DNA of 64,000 nucleotides from Paenibacillus xylanexedens (lineage in GTDB: Bacteria > Bacillota > Bacilli > Paenibacillales > Paenibacillaceae): positions 6,200,001-6,264,000 of the forward strand of contig NZ_CP018620.1 in assembly GCF_001908275.1 (NCBI RefSeq). The letters run 5' to 3'. Under the pieces are notes generated by a model. The model saw only the letters and a list, made by a program, of their open reading frames with translations. It did no database searches and was not told the origin of the DNA. Positions 9,908 to 18,750 of the stretch are shown here, piece after piece. The stretch's first letter is position 1, and every line of letters begins with the position of its first letter. The translations under genes and the position numbers were made by a program.

Positions 9908-10798
9908 TTACACTTCAGATGGTTCTCCACTCTCTATCATATCATACTCTCGCGGTAACATAGCCATAAATGCATGAAGTGCACTGCTGACAAAGGCATC
10001 CTTGCGAGTAATAAAATGAGTCATCATGCGATTCATACCTACGGGGAGTGTATGCGTGCGCAATAATCCATTTTCGATCTGATGCCTAATCACAATCTCT
10101 GGTAATAAGGAAATTCCCATACCGGACGTAACTCCACTAATAATCGCTTCAAGGGTTCCGAATTCCATAATTACTGGGCGGGTAACACCACCCACCTCTA
10201 ACCATTCCTCCAAAACCTGACGATAGGAACACCCCATACTGTAGACAAGAATGGGTTTACTCTTAAGATCTTCATCCGTAGGACCCATACCAGAATAGAC
10301 AACAAATAGTTCCTCATCAAATACGGGAATAGAAACGAGATCAGGATGATCACAGGGACAGCCTATAAATGCTCCCTCCAATTCATACCCAATCACTTGA
10401 TCCATAAGCATCTGCGAATTGCCAGTAACCAGTGACAAGGAGACATCTGGATACTGTTTATAATATCTGACGAAAAGTTCAGGTAGTCGCACGGCCGCTG
10501 CGGTTTGTGTAGACCCTATTCGCATTGGACCCGACGGTGTGCTCGTTGCCCGAAGCGCCTTGGAAGCATCATTCAGCAAACCAATAATTTTATCTGCATA
10601 GGTCAGCAACATTTCTCCGGCTGGAGATAACGTCATGCCTCGGTTATGACGAATGAACAACGTTGTACCTACTTCTGCTTCCAGATGCCGGATTCGTGCC
10701 GTTACGTTGGATTGAACATACCCCAGTTTAGAAGCAGCTTTGGTCAGATTCCCTTCCTGTGCAACACACTGAAATATTCTAAGATCCCCGCTTTCCAT
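9908..10798 (-). CDS. LysR-family transcriptional regulator
   Basis: A 296-residue regulator with the usual N-terminal winged helix (about residues 1-60: DLRIFQCVAQEGNLTKAASKLGYVQSNVTARIRHLEAEVGTTLF) and a C-terminal effector-binding domain beginning about residue 90 (MRIGSTQTAAAVRLPELFVRYYKQYPDVSLSLVTG). It is divergent from the SDR and EamA genes, the classical layout for a LysR regulator and its target. The 136-bp shared spacer contains a perfect 16-bp palindrome (10897-10912). The inducer cannot be read from the sequence; the CysL/YwfM-like pairing of LysR and EamA transporters is only a general analogy. Confidence 0.92.
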   Translation of the reverse strand: MESGDLRIFQCVAQEGNLTKAASKLGYVQSNVTARIRHLEAEVGTTLFIRHNRGMTLSPAGEMLLTYADKIIGLLNDASKALRATSTPSGPMRIGSTQTAAAVRLPELFVRYYKQYPDVSLSLVTGNSQMLMDQVIGYELEGAFIGCPCDHPDLVSIPVFDEELFVVYSGMGPTDEDLKSKPILVYSMGCSYRQVLEEWLEVGGVTRPVIMEFGTLEAIISGVTSGMGISLLPEIVIRHQIENGLLRTHTLPVGMNRMMTHFITRKDAFVSSALHAFMAMLPREYDMIESGEPSEV

Positions 10799-10896
10799 GG
10801 TCCCCCCACTCTGACATCATTCAAAATGATATCCGCTTCATTACCAATCATTATACTTCATGTGTAAACCGGACTACAATTCATGTAGATCCCAAA

Positions 10897-10912
10897 CCAG
10901 TCAGCTGACTGG
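10897..10912. promoter_or_regulatory. Perfect 16-bp palindrome before the SDR gene, candidate operator
   Basis: CCAGTCAGCTGACTGG is its own reverse complement. It sits about 8 bp upstream of the AAGGAG ribosome binding site of the SDR gene, in the spacer shared with the divergent LysR gene. Without a T-run it is not a terminator. It could be an operator or an mRNA hairpin near the ribosome binding site. Confidence 0.5.
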
Positions 10913-10934
10913 ATGATGATAAGGAGTGTTCAGC

Positions 10935-11678
10935 ATGACATACTGGAAAAATAGAGTTGCTCTGATCACAGGTGGTGGAACAGGTATAGGACGTGCTGTA
11001 AGTGAGTTGCTCGCTGAACGCGGAGCCTTGGTCGCTGTCAACTATTCCCGCTCACAAGATGTAGCAAGAGAGACTGTTCAACACATTATGGATACGGGAG
11101 GCCAGGCATTCGCTGTTCAAGCTAATGTTGCCAATGATCTTGATGTCCGGCGGATGGTCACTACAATAACTGAAACTTATGGCCCGATCACTGCACTTGT
11201 AAATAACGCCGGAATCACGCGTCATATCCCCATGCACGATCTGGAGTCTGTTACAGATGACATCTGGAATGAGCTGGTTGATGTGAATGTGAAAGGCATG
11301 TTTCATTGCGCTCGTGCAGTGACGGAAGGCATGAGACAGGCTGGCGGTGGTTCTATCGTGAATTTGGGCAGCATCGCAGGCAGTACGGGCTCGGGCTCCT
11401 GCCTCCCTTACGCCGTCTCCAAAGCGGCAGTTCATGGGCTGACCTTATCACTTGCGCACGCACTCTCACCACACATTCGGGTGAATGCCGTCGTCCCTGG
11501 CGCAGTTGCTACAAGGTGGTGGGCTGGAAACGAGGAGCGAATGTATCGTCTCGGCGGAGAAGTGTTATTACAGCATATTGCCTCACCTGAAGATATCGCA
11601 CACATGATCTGTGCTGCGCTGGAACAGCAATCTATGACCGGGCAACTAATTACTGTAGATAGCGGACAGACGTTATGA
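10935..11678 (+). CDS. SDR family NAD(P)-dependent oxidoreductase (FabG-like)
   Basis: A 247-residue classical short-chain dehydrogenase. Visible motifs: cofactor loop TGGGTGIGRA near the N-terminus, NNAG (in LVNNAGITRH), and the catalytic Ser plus Tyr-x3-Lys in LGSIAGS and YAVSKAAVHG. It ends with the usual SGQTL. The ATG at 10935 is used because AAGGAG (10920-10925) is nine bases away; an in-frame GTG at 10926 abuts that site and cannot be the start. The gene overlaps the next by four bases (ATGA), so the oxidoreductase and the EamA transporter are coupled. It resembles 3-oxoacyl-ACP reductase but the substrate is unknown. Confidence 0.92.
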   Translation: MTYWKNRVALITGGGTGIGRAVSELLAERGALVAVNYSRSQDVARETVQHIMDTGGQAFAVQANVANDLDVRRMVTTITETYGPITALVNNAGITRHIPMHDLESVTDDIWNELVDVNVKGMFHCARAVTEGMRQAGGGSIVNLGSIAGSTGSGSCLPYAVSKAAVHGLTLSLAHALSPHIRVNAVVPGAVATRWWAGNEERMYRLGGEVLLQHIASPEDIAHMICAALEQQSMTGQLITVDSGQTL

Positions 11679-12577
11679 GCTCCAGTCATGATAAAGATAC
11701 CCGGATCATCAAACCATTGAAATATACACTATTGATCATTTTGACAACGTTAATCATGGGCACTTCTTTTCCAGTTGGCAAGATCGGCATGTTATATGCC
11801 CCACCTTTCCTGCTCATGGGCATACGTTATATACTGGCAGGTGGCTTGATGGCCTTGTTCCTTCGTAAACGTCCGTTGCCTACTGGATGGCAGTCTTGGT
11901 TGAAAATAATCCTCATTGGCCTGTTCCAATCCGCAGGAGTGATGGGCTGCGCCTACTACAGCATGAACTGGATTACATCCGGTGAATCCGCCATTATTAC
12001 GTTTACCAATCCGCTACTGGTCATTATCCTCAGTGCTCTTTTATATAGAGTGACCTACCGTTTCAGTCAGTGGATCGGTGTTATACTCGGTTTCATCGGG
12101 ATTATGTTAACTTTTGGAATGCAGATGAGCTTTAGCCCCGGAACCTGGATTGGATTTGGTGGTGCGATCTCCTTTGCCGTGTCCACATTGCTCATCAAAC
12201 GCTGGGGCAATGGCTATGATACTTTTGTCTTAACAGCCTATCAGATGCTTGCTGGAGGTGCTGCGTTGCTTCTGCTGAGCGTATGGACTGAACAGCCTCA
12301 CTTTATGGTCAATACCACCTCGGTTATGGCGCTGCTCTGGTTAACGCTTGTTTGCTCCATCATTCAGTTCTCACTCTGGTTTTATCTGCTTCAGAATAGT
12401 GACCCAGCCCAAACCAGTTCGTATCTGTTTCTGGCACCGTTCTTTGGTGTAATGTCGAGTTGGATTTTGCTGGGGGAGCACGTTCAGTGGTTTGCATTGG
12501 CAGGCGGTTTACTCATTGGTGTTGGCATATTCCTGGTGAACCGTCGCTCATCCAGAATGAGAAATAGCGTAACATAA
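11675..12577 (+). CDS. EamA/DMT-family transporter
   Basis: A 300-residue membrane protein with about ten hydrophobic helices arranged as two EamA repeats (about residues 12-145 and 150-293). The first helix shows the family-typical MGTSFPVGKIG and the second repeat begins GTWIGFGGAISFAVSTLLIKRWG. DMT transporters export metabolites and amino acids. It is translationally coupled to the SDR gene and probably controlled with it by the divergent LysR regulator, so the pair may process and expel the same compound; that link is inference. It ends at the terminator at 12632-12685. Confidence 0.92.
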   Translation: MSSSHDKDTRIIKPLKYTLLIILTTLIMGTSFPVGKIGMLYAPPFLLMGIRYILAGGLMALFLRKRPLPTGWQSWLKIILIGLFQSAGVMGCAYYSMNWITSGESAIITFTNPLLVIILSALLYRVTYRFSQWIGVILGFIGIMLTFGMQMSFSPGTWIGFGGAISFAVSTLLIKRWGNGYDTFVLTAYQMLAGGAALLLLSVWTEQPHFMVNTTSVMALLWLTLVCSIIQFSLWFYLLQNSDPAQTSSYLFLAPFFGVMSSWILLGEHVQWFALAGGLLIGVGIFLVNRRSSRMRNSVT

Positions 12578-12631
12578 CTTGAACTTCTTCATCGTTCTTC
12601 CTTGGAAAATCAAGCGATTTTCGCACAAAAG

Positions 12632-12685
12632 CAACAAAAGGCATGCGCTTATGGGACTTTCCCATGAACGTCATGCCTTTTGTTG
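12632..12685. terminator. Bidirectional nested-hairpin terminator
   Basis: Perfect 14-bp outer arms (CAACAAAAGGCATG at 12632-12645 and its complement at 12672-12685) enclose a second hairpin ATGGGA-CTT-TCCCAT (12651-12665). It lies between the converging EamA and helD genes. Confidence 0.85.
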
Positions 12686-12700
12686 TATAACAAACTTTAT

Positions 12701-14881
12701 CTAGCCAAGCTCTGGCCAACCCTGAATGGTTACGGACTCGCCATCGGGATTATGTGTTGCAGCCGCATAGATCGGCAGTACACCGTCATGGAACAACCAC
12801 AACTCGTGCAAGGCACGTGTACAACCAACGTACAACAGCTTTGCATCACCCGCATTTGGCAAATAATGCTTCTGGTCTACGTCTGCCACAATAACGGCAT
12901 CAAACTCCAACCCTTTAGACAGATAGACCGGTAAAACGGAGTGCCCACCTGTGTACTGCTTTTTGCCACCATCAATCAGGTTTAGATCCCAGCCTGCGTC
13001 CTGAAGTTCACGATGAAGTTCCTCTGCTTCATGCAGTGTACGGGTCAGGATGGAGACTGTTCGGTAGTCTTTGACCGTTAACACCTTTAAAGCCTGCTCC
13101 AGACTCGCCGTCCGCCCTTCGCCTCCATAAGCCAGCGTCCGAACCGGATCACCACTACGGAAAACAGGAATCGCCGTAATTCCGCTCTTGACGCCACGTT
13201 CCAGAATCGTATTGGCATAATCGATAATTTCCATCGTCGAACGATAACTTCGGGTCAATGCAAAGTATGCATTCTGTTCCTCAGGAAACAGAGAACTCAT
13301 CTCTTCCCACGCATGAACACCACGGTACTCATGAATGCCTTGGGACAAGTCACCCAGTATGGTGAAGGAATGCCCTTTGACAAACTGATCCAATAACGCC
13401 ACATGAAAAGGGGAAAAGTCCTGCGCTTCATCGATCACAATATGGTCGAATCGCTCCGAACCCTCGATATCATGGACCAGTGTATGAATGTATACTAATG
13501 CAGGTAAATCCTCTTCACGGACGATATCCTGTTTCAGATCTGCTGCGGTTTGTTTCATGACCAGTTTTGGAATAAGCCCGCTGAGCGAGGCTGGCACAGA
13601 GCCGCCCTTTGCAGCTTTGAACAGCTGTTTGTATATCGTAAGCGGCTCGTATTGAGGCCATTTTTTGGCATAAGCTTTCTCACGAGTAGACGCTTTTTTC
13701 TTGCGTTCTTTGCGCACAGCTTCTGGCATCGGTTTCTTAAGTTCCATCTCAATCCAGCGGTGAACCCGCGCCATGACCCGTTCTTTGCGTTTGGCCAACG
13801 GATAATGTTTGTATTCCTCACCGAACCAGTTCTCGATCTCCGTCTTGCTGAGCACCTTACCATCCCATGGACTGAAGTCCATATCCGGTACGGAATCCGC
13901 TTCCATGCCCGAGAGCCACTCTCGAATAAGCTCCATGAAGCGGATAGATCCTTTGTAACGTCCAGGTACATCATCATTCAATTCAGGTCGTGCATCAGGT
14001 TTTTCGAACCAGGTGTTCAAAGTATCCGACGTATTCGCCAAAGGCATCTCCAGCCCCAGCAGGTTCATCGCCCAATCCGGGAATGTCCGCTGTTGAATGT
14101 CCCCTACTCCAAGTTCCGGAAGCACATCCGAGATGTAATCCAGGAACATATGGTTGGGTGCAAAAATAACCATTTTCTCCGCAGATACTTGCTCCTTGTA
14201 CTGATATAGCAAAAAGGCAAGCCGATGCAGGGCAACCGTCGTTTTCCCGGATCCAGCTACACCCTGAATGATCAATGCAGTGTTTCTCGCCGCACGAATA
14301 ATCAGATCCTGCTCCGCTTGAATCGTAGATACGATATCACGCAGTTTGTTATCCTTGTTCTCTCCCAGACGATAAACGAGGAATTCATCAGATACCGCTG
14401 GCTGGTCGCTGTCACGGTTATATGTATCCGCCACACGTTCCAATATCCGCTGCCGAATGACAACGTTTCGTTTCAGATATACGAGACCTTCAATAAGCCC
14501 TTCCGGGGCTTCATACGTAGCGGAGGCTTCCCCTCCCGTAAATGAGTAAAACAGGCTTGCGACAGGAGCACGCCAGTCGATGACGAGCGGATGCTCTCCC
14601 ACCTCTTCGCGGTCTACGCCAATTTTGCCAATATACAGCGGTTTCCGTGCACCACTGCCCTGTTCTTCGAAATCCAAGCGTCCGAAATAGGGTTGCTGCG
14701 CGCTCTTGGACAAGGCGGTGCGGCGCTCTTCGCGTCCAGCTTCCAGCACTTGTTCTGTGAAGTCGTGGCCGGTGTATACCGGAATGTTCTGCAGTCGTTC
14801 CAGCTGACTATCCACTTCCTCCATCGTTCGCTCTAACCTGTACTCTTCTTCTTGATAGGCACTTTGAAAGCTGTCTGACAT
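12701..14881 (-). CDS. helD: HelD-type RNA polymerase recycling ATPase (UvrD-like)
   Basis: A superfamily 1 helicase-like ATPase that removes stalled RNA polymerase from DNA and nucleic acid. At 726 residues it has the HelD N-terminal coiled coil (about 1-60, EEEYRLERTMEEVDSQLERL), the IDWRAPVASLFY region, Walker A GVAGSGKTTVALHR (207-220), Walker B VIDEAQDFSPF, and motif IV-VI segments including RSYRSTMEI and LYVGCTRALHELWL. These place it with HelD rather than UvrD/PcrA, which lack the N-terminal arm and are differently organised. A well placed TAGGAGGT precedes the ATG at 14881. TGATATAGT around 14962 resembles an extended -10 for it. It appears monocistronic. Confidence 0.93.
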   Translation of the reverse strand: MSDSFQSAYQEEEYRLERTMEEVDSQLERLQNIPVYTGHDFTEQVLEAGREERRTALSKSAQQPYFGRLDFEEQGSGARKPLYIGKIGVDREEVGEHPLVIDWRAPVASLFYSFTGGEASATYEAPEGLIEGLVYLKRNVVIRQRILERVADTYNRDSDQPAVSDEFLVYRLGENKDNKLRDIVSTIQAEQDLIIRAARNTALIIQGVAGSGKTTVALHRLAFLLYQYKEQVSAEKMVIFAPNHMFLDYISDVLPELGVGDIQQRTFPDWAMNLLGLEMPLANTSDTLNTWFEKPDARPELNDDVPGRYKGSIRFMELIREWLSGMEADSVPDMDFSPWDGKVLSKTEIENWFGEEYKHYPLAKRKERVMARVHRWIEMELKKPMPEAVRKERKKKASTREKAYAKKWPQYEPLTIYKQLFKAAKGGSVPASLSGLIPKLVMKQTAADLKQDIVREEDLPALVYIHTLVHDIEGSERFDHIVIDEAQDFSPFHVALLDQFVKGHSFTILGDLSQGIHEYRGVHAWEEMSSLFPEEQNAYFALTRSYRSTMEIIDYANTILERGVKSGITAIPVFRSGDPVRTLAYGGEGRTASLEQALKVLTVKDYRTVSILTRTLHEAEELHRELQDAGWDLNLIDGGKKQYTGGHSVLPVYLSKGLEFDAVIVADVDQKHYLPNAGDAKLLYVGCTRALHELWLFHDGVLPIYAAATHNPDGESVTIQGWPELG

Positions 14882-15017
14882 GTTTCAGTTACCTCCTAAG
14901 AATATGTTTTGCTCTGCATCGCCTAGATCTGGCAATACAAAAGGATACTTACTATATCACATAGGGCAATTGAAAGCCACATCCGTTTTGTAGGCTTACT
15001 TTTGTAAGGAATGAAGC

Positions 15018-15188
15018 TCATCTGAATTGATAATTAATGATGGCACTGACAAGCGCACAACAACCAAACAAAATAAACCACCAGGCCCACTTGTTTCTGG
15101 ACTGCCTGCGCCTGCTGTTCAATGCGCCGTAAATCCCAATTAGCAGTACGATGGTGGAAAAGCTAATTCCTACGATCCAACCAGCCAT
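15018..15188 (-). CDS. Small two-helix membrane protein, 56 residues
   Basis: A short gene in the space between helD and the DUF4097 gene. Translation gives MAGWIVGISFSTIVLLIGIY, a basic loop NSRRRQSRNKWAWW, then a second hydrophobic stretch FILFGCCALVSAII and a short polar tail. Two transmembrane helices joined by a positively charged loop is a clear hairpin topology with the loop inside. The ATG at 15188 follows AAAGGGGGG at suitable distance, and the frame closes at 15018. No family recognised. Support comes from the ribosome binding site and from composition rather than homology. Confidence 0.65.
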   Translation of the reverse strand: MAGWIVGISFSTIVLLIGIYGALNSRRRQSRNKWAWWFILFGCCALVSAIINYQFR

Positions 15189-15355
15189 TATACCTACCGC
15201 CCCCCTTTGTTTTCACTACACACGAACAGTCTCTCATTTCCTGGATTTCAGATGAAAAGCTCCTCCTCGAATATCCACTTGAAATTCACTTTTTCCACTT
15301 TTGTGTATTAGATTATTGCTGTCCCCATGAAGGGTAATCAAATCAAATTCACTTT

Positions 15356-16027
15356 TTAACGCTCCTGATCTTCTTTTATAATTAAAATTCGGAAACCTTC
15401 GTTATCTGGAATGGAAACCAATGCCTTTGCCCCTGTGGATACAGAATGTAATTTCTCTGGCATCTTGAGACAGTCCATATTTAATTTTCTGCCTGTTGTG
15501 GTAATTTGCAAGTGACGAAACTCCCCCGAAATGTCGATCTTGGCTGAACTGGATTGAAGATTAAGCTTATCTGCACTAAGGTGTTTTACTTTCACTATGG
15601 ATGCCACTGCGCACAGTTCAAGCTCCTCCATCCTCCCTGATAGATCTACACGACCTGAGGTGATCTTACATTGACAGCGAGTGGCCAGAAGCCGATTCAA
15701 CCGGAGTTGTCCTCCTGTGGAGTTTAGTAAAATACGATCAAAAACCCGATCAGGAAGCTGAATCTCCAATGCTGTTCTAGCAATATTTATTCCAACGAGG
15801 CCTCTCCTTTTTCTCCCGTCCACAATGCTTAAGGTATCCCCTCGTATGTTAACTTGCATCAGCCTTCGCTTGGAAAAGCACGCATCCGCATATTGCATAA
15901 CGTGAATCAGTTCATCCACACTCGGAAGAACTCTGATATCTCCTGACAACCAATTTAACTGTATATCATGAATGGGTTGATCAATGTCCATGCTCTTGCA
16001 TATTGCAAGCTCACTACTTTTCAACAT
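15356..16027 (-). CDS. DUF4097-type beta-repeat protein
   Basis: A 223-residue soluble protein with no signal peptide or membrane helix. From about residue 90 onward it has the short alternating strand pattern of DUF4097 / putative adhesin proteins (LQSSSAKIDISGEFRHLQITTTGRKLNMDCL), forming a likely beta-solenoid. I chose the ATG at 16027 because GGAGAGG lies six bases before it; in-frame ATGs at 16051 and 16042 have no such site. It starts 36 bases after the TetR gene ends, so the pair is probably one transcript under the TetR operator. Unlike many DUF4097 genes it lacks a toastrack partner with membrane helices. Function unknown. Confidence 0.78.
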   Translation of the reverse strand: MLKSSELAICKSMDIDQPIHDIQLNWLSGDIRVLPSVDELIHVMQYADACFSKRRLMQVNIRGDTLSIVDGRKRRGLVGINIARTALEIQLPDRVFDRILLNSTGGQLRLNRLLATRCQCKITSGRVDLSGRMEELELCAVASIVKVKHLSADKLNLQSSSAKIDISGEFRHLQITTTGRKLNMDCLKMPEKLHSVSTGAKALVSIPDNEGFRILIIKEDQER

Positions 16028-16063
16028 CTTTTCCCTCTCCATTTCAAACAATCAGGTATATGT

Positions 16064-16729
16064 TTATTCCGCCTCCGCATAACCTCCTGTGCTGGCATGG
16101 CGATTCGTAATTCGCTGAATGAGCTGTTCGCTAACGATATCTGCTCCCAAGAGCTTCATCATGTGTTGCAAAAACTTAAGCCTTTCCAATGTCTGTGCCT
16201 GATCCCGTCCAAAAAGTAGAGGGTTAATCCAGATATTAACGAGCAACATGAAGATTTCAGCACACTCCAGCGGATATTCGACTGAAATGGACCCATCTTC
16301 CTTGCCTTGTTCCATAATATTGGAAATAATTCGCGCATCCTTCAGAACACCTTTTCTGATCCCTCCAAGAACAAACTGCGGATTCTTGATCTGAGTGCTT
16401 AGAACCTGATCAATTGAGTTGGACTGGATTCCAGGATCAACGATAATATTTTCCAAAATACTGATGAGCTTCTGCCTGGCATTCGGAGCATGCGTGTTCT
16501 GGATGAGTTCCATAAACATGTCTTCTGCCCGCCCAAGCTCCTTCTCCATCACAGCACTAAGGATATCCTCCTTGGATTTGAAATGATGATATATTGCACC
16601 TTTGGACATACCTAATTCATCTATAATGTCTTGAATACTGGTTTTTTCATATCCCTTTTCGGTAAACATTTGAGTTGAGACAGTCAGAATCAGGTCCAGT
16701 GTCTGCTCAGGATATTTATTTCTGGCCAT
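16064..16729 (-). CDS. TetR/AcrR-family transcriptional repressor
   Basis: A 221-residue repressor with the TetR helix-turn-helix at about residues 5-55 (TQMFTEKGYEKTSIQDIIDELGMSKGAIYHHFKSKEDIL) and a mostly helical ligand domain after it. The start at 16729 is set by AAGGAGG five bases upstream; the ATG at 16747 lies before that site. A near-perfect 17-bp palindrome sits directly upstream (16746-16762), which points to autoregulation. It is followed by the DUF4097 gene in the same direction and preceded by a BmrA-like ABC exporter behind a terminator, so both are candidate targets. The ligand is unknown. Confidence 0.92.
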   Translation of the reverse strand: MARNKYPEQTLDLILTVSTQMFTEKGYEKTSIQDIIDELGMSKGAIYHHFKSKEDILSAVMEKELGRAEDMFMELIQNTHAPNARQKLISILENIIVDPGIQSNSIDQVLSTQIKNPQFVLGGIRKGVLKDARIISNIMEQGKEDGSISVEYPLECAEIFMLLVNIWINPLLFGRDQAQTLERLKFLQHMMKLLGADIVSEQLIQRITNRHASTGGYAEAE

Positions 16730-16745
16730 AAGTTCCTCCTTATAC

Positions 16746-16762
16746 ATACCAACGGTCGGTAT
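16746..16762. promoter_or_regulatory. Putative TetR operator
   Basis: ATACCAACGGTCGGTAT forms 8-bp arms around a central base with a single mismatch, in the manner of TetR/AcrR operators. It lies just before the TetR ribosome binding site, so bound repressor would block its own transcription. Site assignment is from position and symmetry only. Confidence 0.7.
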
Positions 16763-16818
16763 CTATAATATAGAGTATGTTGGTCTTATTGTAAATATGA
16801 GGAATTTAAAGGATGAGC

Positions 16819-16863
16819 AAAAAGGATCTCCGTTGAAATACCTCATGGGTATTACGGAGACCC
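16819..16863 (-). terminator. Terminator after the ABC exporter gene
   Basis: On the minus strand GGGTCTCCGT ... ACGGAGATCC pair around an inner ATACCC/GGGTAT-like stem, followed by five T. It separates the ABC gene from the TetR promoter region. Confidence 0.8.
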
Positions 16864-16877
16864 TGCATTAATGAGAA

Positions 16878-18677
16878 TTACTCTTCGTTTTGTACTGTAG
16901 TTGCATTGCCTTCCTGTGCCACAAACTGTTTCTGCGCTAATTCACGGTATACCGGATGATTGCTAATTAATTCCGTATGAGTTCCTGTTCCGGTAACATG
17001 CCCATGCTCCAATACAACAATCTGATCGGAATCCACCACTGTGGACAATCGGTGCGCGATCACGATCGTAGTTCTTCCTTCCATCAGATTGGACAATGCT
17101 TGCTGTACTTCATACTCCGAGGTGCTGTCCAGACTGGATGTCGCTTCATCCAACATAAGAATATCCGGACTGCGCAGTAAGGCACGAGCAATAGCAATCC
17201 GCTGACGTTGGCCCCCGGATAACTTGATTCCCCTCTCGCCCACTTCCGTGTCATAACCCTGTGGCAGCTTGTCGATAAAGTCGGCAGAATAGGCCATCTC
17301 AGCAGCTCGCCGGATCTCATTCATCGTGGCCTCACGACCTAATCCGTACGTGATGTTGTCTTTGATTGTACCCGCCATAAGCGGACTTTCCTGAGATACA
17401 TACCCGATCTTGCTACGCCAGGAGGCCAAAGAATAATCTGTTATGGCTTGTCCCCCATATGAAATGTGGCCTGAATCGGGCATATAAAACTGCTCCATCA
17501 AGGAGAACAGCGTTGATTTTCCGCTACCGCTGGGACCGACAATGGCTGTCACTTTTTGTGTAGGTACCGTCAGATTAATCCCGTGCAGCACTTCCTCACC
17601 TGTGATATAGGAAAAGTGCACATCATGGAATGCGATCGTCTCATTTCCTTTTGGAGCTACCTTAGTGCTGTCATGTGGCTCTTCCTCATCGGCAAGGATC
17701 GCTTGTATGCGCTCCGTTGCACCTACGACTTTTTGCAAACGGGAGTATAACGTCGTGAATTGTCCCATTGGCATAATGACCTGGAACAACAGCAAAATGA
17801 ACGCAACCAGTTCACCAGGCGACAACAGTCCAGACGCTACGCGCATTCCCCCCACACCCAGAATAACGACCAGTACGGCAGTCATGACAAATGTAAACAA
17901 AGGACCGATCAGTGCAAGAATGCGTGCTTCCTGCAAGCCAAAAGCAAACATTTTACGAATCCGGGAATCCCCTGCTTCCACTTCCTGTTTCTCCGTGCCG
18001 TAGGCTTTGACCAGACGGATCTCGCCAATAACCTGACTGAGCACGGACGTAAGACCTGCCATCTCGTCCTGCTGTTTCTTCGAGATCTTGTACATCTTCT
18101 TACCCACAGGCAACAGGATCAACATCGTAAGTGGCACCAGACTCAGAATAATGAGCGACATCACCCAGTCCAAATAGAACAATAACGCCACGCCACCCAC
18201 TACAGCAACGATGTTGGACACAAAGGAAACCAGATAGTCTGCGATCAATGTCATGATCTGGCTTGTATCATTCGTAATCCGACTCATCGTATCGCCTGTA
18301 CGATTGCGGTCGAAATACGGCATTCGTAGCGACAATACCTTGTTCCACAGCTTGGTGCGAAGTGTTGCGACGACGCGTTGTCCGGCGTAATTTAACATAT
18401 AAATGCTAATACCCGAGGCAATCGCCTGAATCACAAATGCCCCAAGCAATAACAAAATAACAGATTTGTTCAATGCCGAAGTGGTTAATCCATCAATCAG
18501 ACCTTTGGTCATCAATGGCACGATCAGTCCGGCTGTAGTTTGAATCAGGGTTAAGATGAGGGCCAGAATCAAGATCAGTTTTGGCGGGTTCGTGGAGGCG
18601 ATAAGCTTGACGAAATCCTTAAATCCCTTTTTTCCTACCTTCGGTTCATTCTGCCCTGCTTGTTGCTGCTCTTCCAT
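16878..18677 (-). CDS. ABC multidrug exporter, half-transporter (BmrA-like)
   Basis: A 599-residue half-transporter: an N-terminal six-helix exporter domain (about residues 30-320) followed by an ATPase domain with Walker A GPSGSGKST, signature LSGGQRQRIAIARALL, Walker B ILMLDEATSSLD and the switch histidine in VIAHRLST. The order and length fit BmrA/MdlB homodimeric drug or lipid exporters. I placed the start at 18677, seven bases after GGGAGG; the ATG at 18707 has no comparable site. It is the only exporter in this neighbourhood and is next to, but terminated before, a TetR repressor, so that repressor may control it. The substrate is unknown. Confidence 0.93.
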   Translation of the reverse strand: MEEQQQAGQNEPKVGKKGFKDFVKLIASTNPPKLILILALILTLIQTTAGLIVPLMTKGLIDGLTTSALNKSVILLLLGAFVIQAIASGISIYMLNYAGQRVVATLRTKLWNKVLSLRMPYFDRNRTGDTMSRITNDTSQIMTLIADYLVSFVSNIVAVVGGVALLFYLDWVMSLIILSLVPLTMLILLPVGKKMYKISKKQQDEMAGLTSVLSQVIGEIRLVKAYGTEKQEVEAGDSRIRKMFAFGLQEARILALIGPLFTFVMTAVLVVILGVGGMRVASGLLSPGELVAFILLLFQVIMPMGQFTTLYSRLQKVVGATERIQAILADEEEPHDSTKVAPKGNETIAFHDVHFSYITGEEVLHGINLTVPTQKVTAIVGPSGSGKSTLFSLMEQFYMPDSGHISYGGQAITDYSLASWRSKIGYVSQESPLMAGTIKDNITYGLGREATMNEIRRAAEMAYSADFIDKLPQGYDTEVGERGIKLSGGQRQRIAIARALLRSPDILMLDEATSSLDSTSEYEVQQALSNLMEGRTTIVIAHRLSTVVDSDQIVVLEHGHVTGTGTHTELISNHPVYRELAQKQFVAQEGNATTVQNEE

Positions 18678-18750
18678 TCCCGTTCCTCCCGTTCTCCATC
18701 TGCTCACCAGAGATCATACGTATGAACTTACATGACGTTGCCTTTTGTTA

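Noticed and set aside
10926..10934. GTG start for the SDR gene
   Set aside because: The Shine-Dalgarno sequence directly abuts it; the ATG at 10935 has proper spacing.
13550..14209. 219-codon plus-strand frame within helD
   Set aside because: It lies wholly antisense to a strongly conserved gene and encodes no recognisable protein.
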